Source: an uncultured Actinomycetes bacterium
GTDB taxonomy: Bacteria > Actinomycetota > Actinomycetes > Nanopelagicales > Nanopelagicaceae
Direction: 5' to 3'
DNA: 64,000 bases
NCBI GenBank assembly: GCA_903836945.1
Contig: CAILSO010000019.1
Span: forward strand, 1-64,000
A program made the position numbers and the translations under genes. The notes beneath the pieces are model-generated. The model searched no databases. It was not told the origin of the DNA and worked only from the letters and a program-made list of their open reading frames with translations. Shown piece after piece: positions 61,153 to 64,000 of the stretch. Position 1 is the stretch's first letter, and each line of letters opens with the position of its first letter.

Positions 61153-62337
61153 GTGGCAAAGGCAAGTTCAAAGGGCGCGCAATACAAGAATTTTCTCAGC
61201 AAACCAGCCGCTTCTTATTTCATGATTTTAGTTTCGGTATCTTCGCTATCGGGTCTTGGCCTAGTTATGGTTCTTTCGGCCTCTTCGGTTACCTCACTTG
61301 AGCAATCCGGAAATGCCTATTCAATTTTTCTCAAACAACTGCTCTTTTTAATTATGGGCGTTGGCTTAGCTACTTGGGGCGCTCTGATTCCAACTAGCAA
61401 ATGGCTCGGGATGGCAAGACTCTCTCTTATCGCCGGTGGTGTCGCACTAACTTTACCTATTCTTATTGGAAAGACTATCGGTGGAAATAAGAACTGGATT
61501 GGCTTTGGCTCATTTTTGATTCAGCCTAGCGAATTCGCAAAAATGGCGCTAATACTTTATTGCGCGTTAATGCTGCGCCGCCATGAAGAGCGATTAGCAG
61601 CGGGTAGAAAATCGCAAGCTTGGATTCACCTTGCTCCAGGGGCTGGCCTCTTTATTCTTTTAATTATGGCGGGTAAGGATCTAGGAACTGCGATGATCGT
61701 AGCGGGCATCGTTGTTGCACTTTTATTTATATCCGGCATAGATATGAAGTCGATAATCATTGTTGCCGGCACACTACTTATTGGTGCAACGGCTCTTGCT
61801 ATAAATCAACCAAGCCGAATGCGTAGGTTTCGCGCGGTGATCGATCCTTTTGCTCCAGCTGTTTACAAATTTGCGGGCTGGCAACCAGCTCATAGCCTCA
61901 TGAGCCTGGCAAGTGGTGGAATTTTTGGCGTGGGAATCGGCGCCAGTAAACAGAAATGGGCAAATCTTTCCGAAGCCCACACCGACTTCATATTCTCGGT
62001 GATTGGTGAAGAGATGGGATTGATCGGAACCGTTGCGGTTATTTCGCTTTACACCGTATTAATTTTTGCAATTTTTCGGGTCGCGGTACACACTAAAGAT
62101 TCATTTTCAAAATATGCAGTGACCGGAATCGGCTCATGGCTAATTTTGCAGGTCTTAGTAAATCTTTTAACCGACGTTGGATTAGTCCCGGTGATTGGCG
62201 TTACCCTGCCATTCATCTCTTATGGAGGTTCTTCGCTGATTTCAAACTTCTTGGGGATAGCCTTTGTCTTAAATGTGGCACGACAGGAGCCAGAGTTAAA
62301 AGCATTGATCAGAGAACGTAAGGCGGCCAGATCTTGA
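61153..62337 (+). CDS. ftsW: Septal peptidoglycan glycosyltransferase FtsW (SEDS family)
   Basis: FtsW polymerises lipid II into septal glycan strands with FtsI. A SEDS protein of about 394 residues with ten membrane helices and the motifs SVSSLSGLGLVMVLSAS (about 30), KTIGGNKNWIGFGSFLIQPSE (about 112-132), KDLGTAMIVAGI (about 178), HTDFIFSVIGEEMGLIG (about 280) and GVTLPFISYGGSSLISNF (about 345). Possible starts are TTG 61141, GTG 61144 and GTG 61153; I prefer 61153, which has GGTGG just upstream and lies just after the murD stop. Confidence 0.92.
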   Translation: MAKASSKGAQYKNFLSKPAASYFMILVSVSSLSGLGLVMVLSASSVTSLEQSGNAYSIFLKQLLFLIMGVGLATWGALIPTSKWLGMARLSLIAGGVALTLPILIGKTIGGNKNWIGFGSFLIQPSEFAKMALILYCALMLRRHEERLAAGRKSQAWIHLAPGAGLFILLIMAGKDLGTAMIVAGIVVALLFISGIDMKSIIIVAGTLLIGATALAINQPSRMRRFRAVIDPFAPAVYKFAGWQPAHSLMSLASGGIFGVGIGASKQKWANLSEAHTDFIFSVIGEEMGLIGTVAVISLYTVLIFAIFRVAVHTKDSFSKYAVTGIGSWLILQVLVNLLTDVGLVPVIGVTLPFISYGGSSLISNFLGIAFVLNVARQEPELKALIRERKAARS

Positions 62338-63431
62338 AGCGAGTCATCCTGGTAGGTGGTGGGACTGCCGGCCACGTTGAGCCAGCAATCGCTGTTGGAA
62401 AGTGGCTGGAATCGCACGACTCGCAAATAAGTTGTGAATTTGTCGGGACTCGTCACGGTATTGAAATGGATTTAATTCCACGCACGGGATGGCGATTTCA
62501 TAAAATCACTAAAGCTCCAATGCCAAGAAAATTGGGCTTTGGCTTAGTGGGTTGGCTATTAAAAGTTAAAGTCTCGTTCTGGCAATCGATCAAATTACTT
62601 AGAGGTGCCGAGTTAGTAATCGGCTTTGGCGGATATGTAAGCGCTCCGGTTTATATTGCTGCGAAGGTTCTTCGAATTCCGATAATCATTCATGAGGCAA
62701 ATGCCAAACCTGGCTGGGCCAATCGATTGGGAAGTAAATTAACCAAGGATGTAACTATCGCTTTTGCTGGAAGTAAATCTGCCGGCAAGGCTTGGCAAGA
62801 GGCAGAGTTAGTTGGAATGCCGATCCGATCAGATATTGTCGCTATCCACTCTATTTCACAAAGTGATCGAAGTAAGGTTCGCGAATCTGTTTTGAATAGT
62901 ATGGATTTGAATCCAGATAATCCGACGCTCTTTATATTTGGCGGATCACTTGGCGCTACGAGATTAAATGATGTTATTCGCCAAGCTCTCCCAAAGGTTT
63001 TGACCTCTGGCGTCAATGTTATTCATGCCGTTGGCAAGAAGAATCAACTCCCATTAAAGATAACTGGATATTCACCGATTTCATATGTTGATGACATGGC
63101 TAGTATTTATCTGGCAAGTGATTTGATCATCTCTCGAAGTGGTGCCGTTACGTGCGCTGAGATTGCAGCGAGTGGCCGGTATGCCTTGCTGGTGCCGTTG
63201 CCAATTGGAAATGGTGAGCAGGAGGCCAATGCGATGGACTTGGTGGCAGCCGGTGCCGCGCAAATTGTTAAAAATGAAGAATTCACGGCTGATTGGCTCA
63301 CTTCAAATTTAATGGAGCTCCTTCAAAAGGCGAGTGGTTCAAAGAGTTATCCCATAAATGAAAAACTTCTCCACGCCGACGCATTAATTGGCGAAATGGC
63401 ATTAAGGAAATTGGTTAAAGTTTCTTCATGA
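62334..63431 (+). CDS. murG: Undecaprenyl-PP-MurNAc-pentapeptide GlcNAc transferase
   Basis: MurG adds GlcNAc to lipid I to make lipid II on the inner membrane face. A GT-B glycosyltransferase of 365 residues: VGGGTAGHVEPAIAVGKWL (about 5), GFGGYVSAPVYIAAK (about 98), IIHEANAKPGWANR (about 119), IFGGSLGATRLND (about 200) and SRSGAVTCAEIAASGRYALLVP-type UDP-GlcNAc loop (about 263). The TTG start overlaps the ftsW stop as TTGA. Confidence 0.95.
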   Translation: MKRVILVGGGTAGHVEPAIAVGKWLESHDSQISCEFVGTRHGIEMDLIPRTGWRFHKITKAPMPRKLGFGLVGWLLKVKVSFWQSIKLLRGAELVIGFGGYVSAPVYIAAKVLRIPIIIHEANAKPGWANRLGSKLTKDVTIAFAGSKSAGKAWQEAELVGMPIRSDIVAIHSISQSDRSKVRESVLNSMDLNPDNPTLFIFGGSLGATRLNDVIRQALPKVLTSGVNVIHAVGKKNQLPLKITGYSPISYVDDMASIYLASDLIISRSGAVTCAEIAASGRYALLVPLPIGNGEQEANAMDLVAAGAAQIVKNEEFTADWLTSNLMELLQKASGSKSYPINEKLLHADALIGEMALRKLVKVSS

Positions 63432-64000
63432 ACCTTGCGCAACTAAAGCAAAGGAGAGTCCACTTCATTGGACTCGGTGGCGCGGGAATGAGCGGCATCG
63501 CTCGAATCATGCTATCACTTGGCGTAGATGTCGCAGGCTCTGATGCAAAGGATTCTGCGGTGCTATCTGGCCTGCAAACGCTCGGCGCAAAAACCTATAT
63601 TGGTCACGATGCTAAGAATCTAGGTGACGCTGATTTATTAGTGGTTTCAAGTGCCATAAATGAAAATAACCCGGAATATCAAGCAGCACTAGGTGCTGGT
63701 GTCGAAATTCTTTCAAGAGCCCAAGCACTTGCAATTTTGATGTCGCAATCTCGTTCAGTGGCCGTTGCCGGAACTCATGGCAAGACAACGACGACTTCGA
63801 TGCTGACCGTCGCTCTGCAAAAGGCAGGTTTTGACCCATCCTTTGCTATCGGGGGAATGATCAATCGTGGCGGCACAAATGCCCACCTAGGTTCCGGCGA
63901 TTCGTTTATCGCTGAAGCCGATGAGTCCGATGGCTCCTTCCTTGAATACCGCCCGCTCGGGGCAATCGTGACTAATTTGGAGTTAGATCATGTCGATCAC
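63428..64000 (+). CDS. murC: UDP-N-acetylmuramate--L-alanine ligase, cut by the window edge
   Basis: The first 191 codons of murC, which adds L-Ala to UDP-MurNAc. The N-terminal Rossmann motif HFIGLGGAGMSGIARIML (about 12-29) and ATP motif VAGTHGKTTTTSML (about 113) are present, followed by FIAEADESDGSFLEY (about 165). The ATG overlaps the murG stop by four bases. The reading frame is open to the last base of the window; the C-terminal ligase domain lies outside. Confidence 0.95.
   Translation, partial: MNLAQLKQRRVHFIGLGGAGMSGIARIMLSLGVDVAGSDAKDSAVLSGLQTLGAKTYIGHDAKNLGDADLLVVSSAINENNPEYQAALGAGVEILSRAQALAILMSQSRSVAVAGTHGKTTTTSMLTVALQKAGFDPSFAIGGMINRGGTNAHLGSGDSFIAEADESDGSFLEYRPLGAIVTNLELDHVDH

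Noticed and set aside
1-64000. tRNA, rRNA, insertion sequence, integrase or prophage genes.
   Set aside because: No T-loop-type GTTCGAATC with matching stem, no transposase or integrase motifs, and gene order is housekeeping throughout.

Overview
The window reads as one chromosomal segment of a low-GC, streamlined actinobacterium. The evidence is an actinobacterial gene order (sigA, parE, parC, SepH; rplS, lepB, rnhB, yraN, yifB, dprA; aroG, pknL, prenyl synthase, metF; the mraZ to murC division and wall cluster), actinobacterial families (SepH, DUF3040, DUF7455, DUF6504), a SAM-IV type riboswitch, an actinobacterial LexA box, and AT-leaning codon use. A freshwater planktonic lineage of the acI/Nanopelagicales type fits best. 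That placement is inference, not something the sequence proves. I see no rRNA, tRNA, insertion sequence, prophage or CRISPR array. Genes are tightly packed, often overlapping by 1 to 8 bases.

Layout. 1-7080: a truncated Lys/Arg-rich histone-like gene, an MFS transporter, panB, nadE, then a SAM-IV riboswitch ahead of metY-metX. 7211-16132: primary sigma factor with a Lys/Ala-rich N-terminus, a CDGSH protein, a DUF7455 zinc-ribbon-like protein, topoisomerase IV (parE and a short parC converging on a tandem repeat), a phosphodiesterase, SepH and an inositol-phosphatase-like enzyme. 16312-21943: ribosomal L19, signal peptidase, RNase HII, YraN, YifB, DprA, Era. 21930-32877: transporters, xylulokinase, a phosphofructokinase with pyrophosphate-type residues, class II DAHP synthase, Ogt, an aldolase, endonuclease IV and a PASTA kinase.

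32887-45084 holds a P-loop kinase, a TPP-riboswitch-controlled PnuC-type thiamine transporter, and two carotenoid blocks. Block one is crtE-crtI-crtB. Block two is a CrtD-like desaturase, CruG-like glycosyltransferase, CruF hydratase and CrtA-like monooxygenase. They are separated by metF and a CDP-alcohol phosphotransferase on the other strand. Together they predict an acyclic, hydroxylated, glycosylated carotenoid. 45094-46347: TauE/SafE permease and DoxX. 46535-51388: a LexA-controlled translesion operon (DUF6504, dnaE2, dinB). 51431-64000: DUF3040, then mraZ with MraZ-type operator repeats, a structured RNA before rsmH, and ftsL, ftsI, murE, murF, mraY, murD, ftsW, murG and a partial murC.

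Two themes cross these regions. First, many start codons are preceded at exactly six bases by a TAnnnT -10 element, so much of this genome is probably read from leaderless mRNAs; this also corrects several starts. Second, short tandem repeats (10, 11, 12, about 14, 15 and 39 bp) recur at gene edges and in basic-protein tails. No clearly new enzymatic system is present. The most unusual items are a topoisomerase IV A subunit without its C-terminal domain, ending inside a 12-bp repeat; a LexA operator that contains the start codon it controls; and a carotenoid route in which a CrtA-like enzyme may supply the oxygen for glycosylation.
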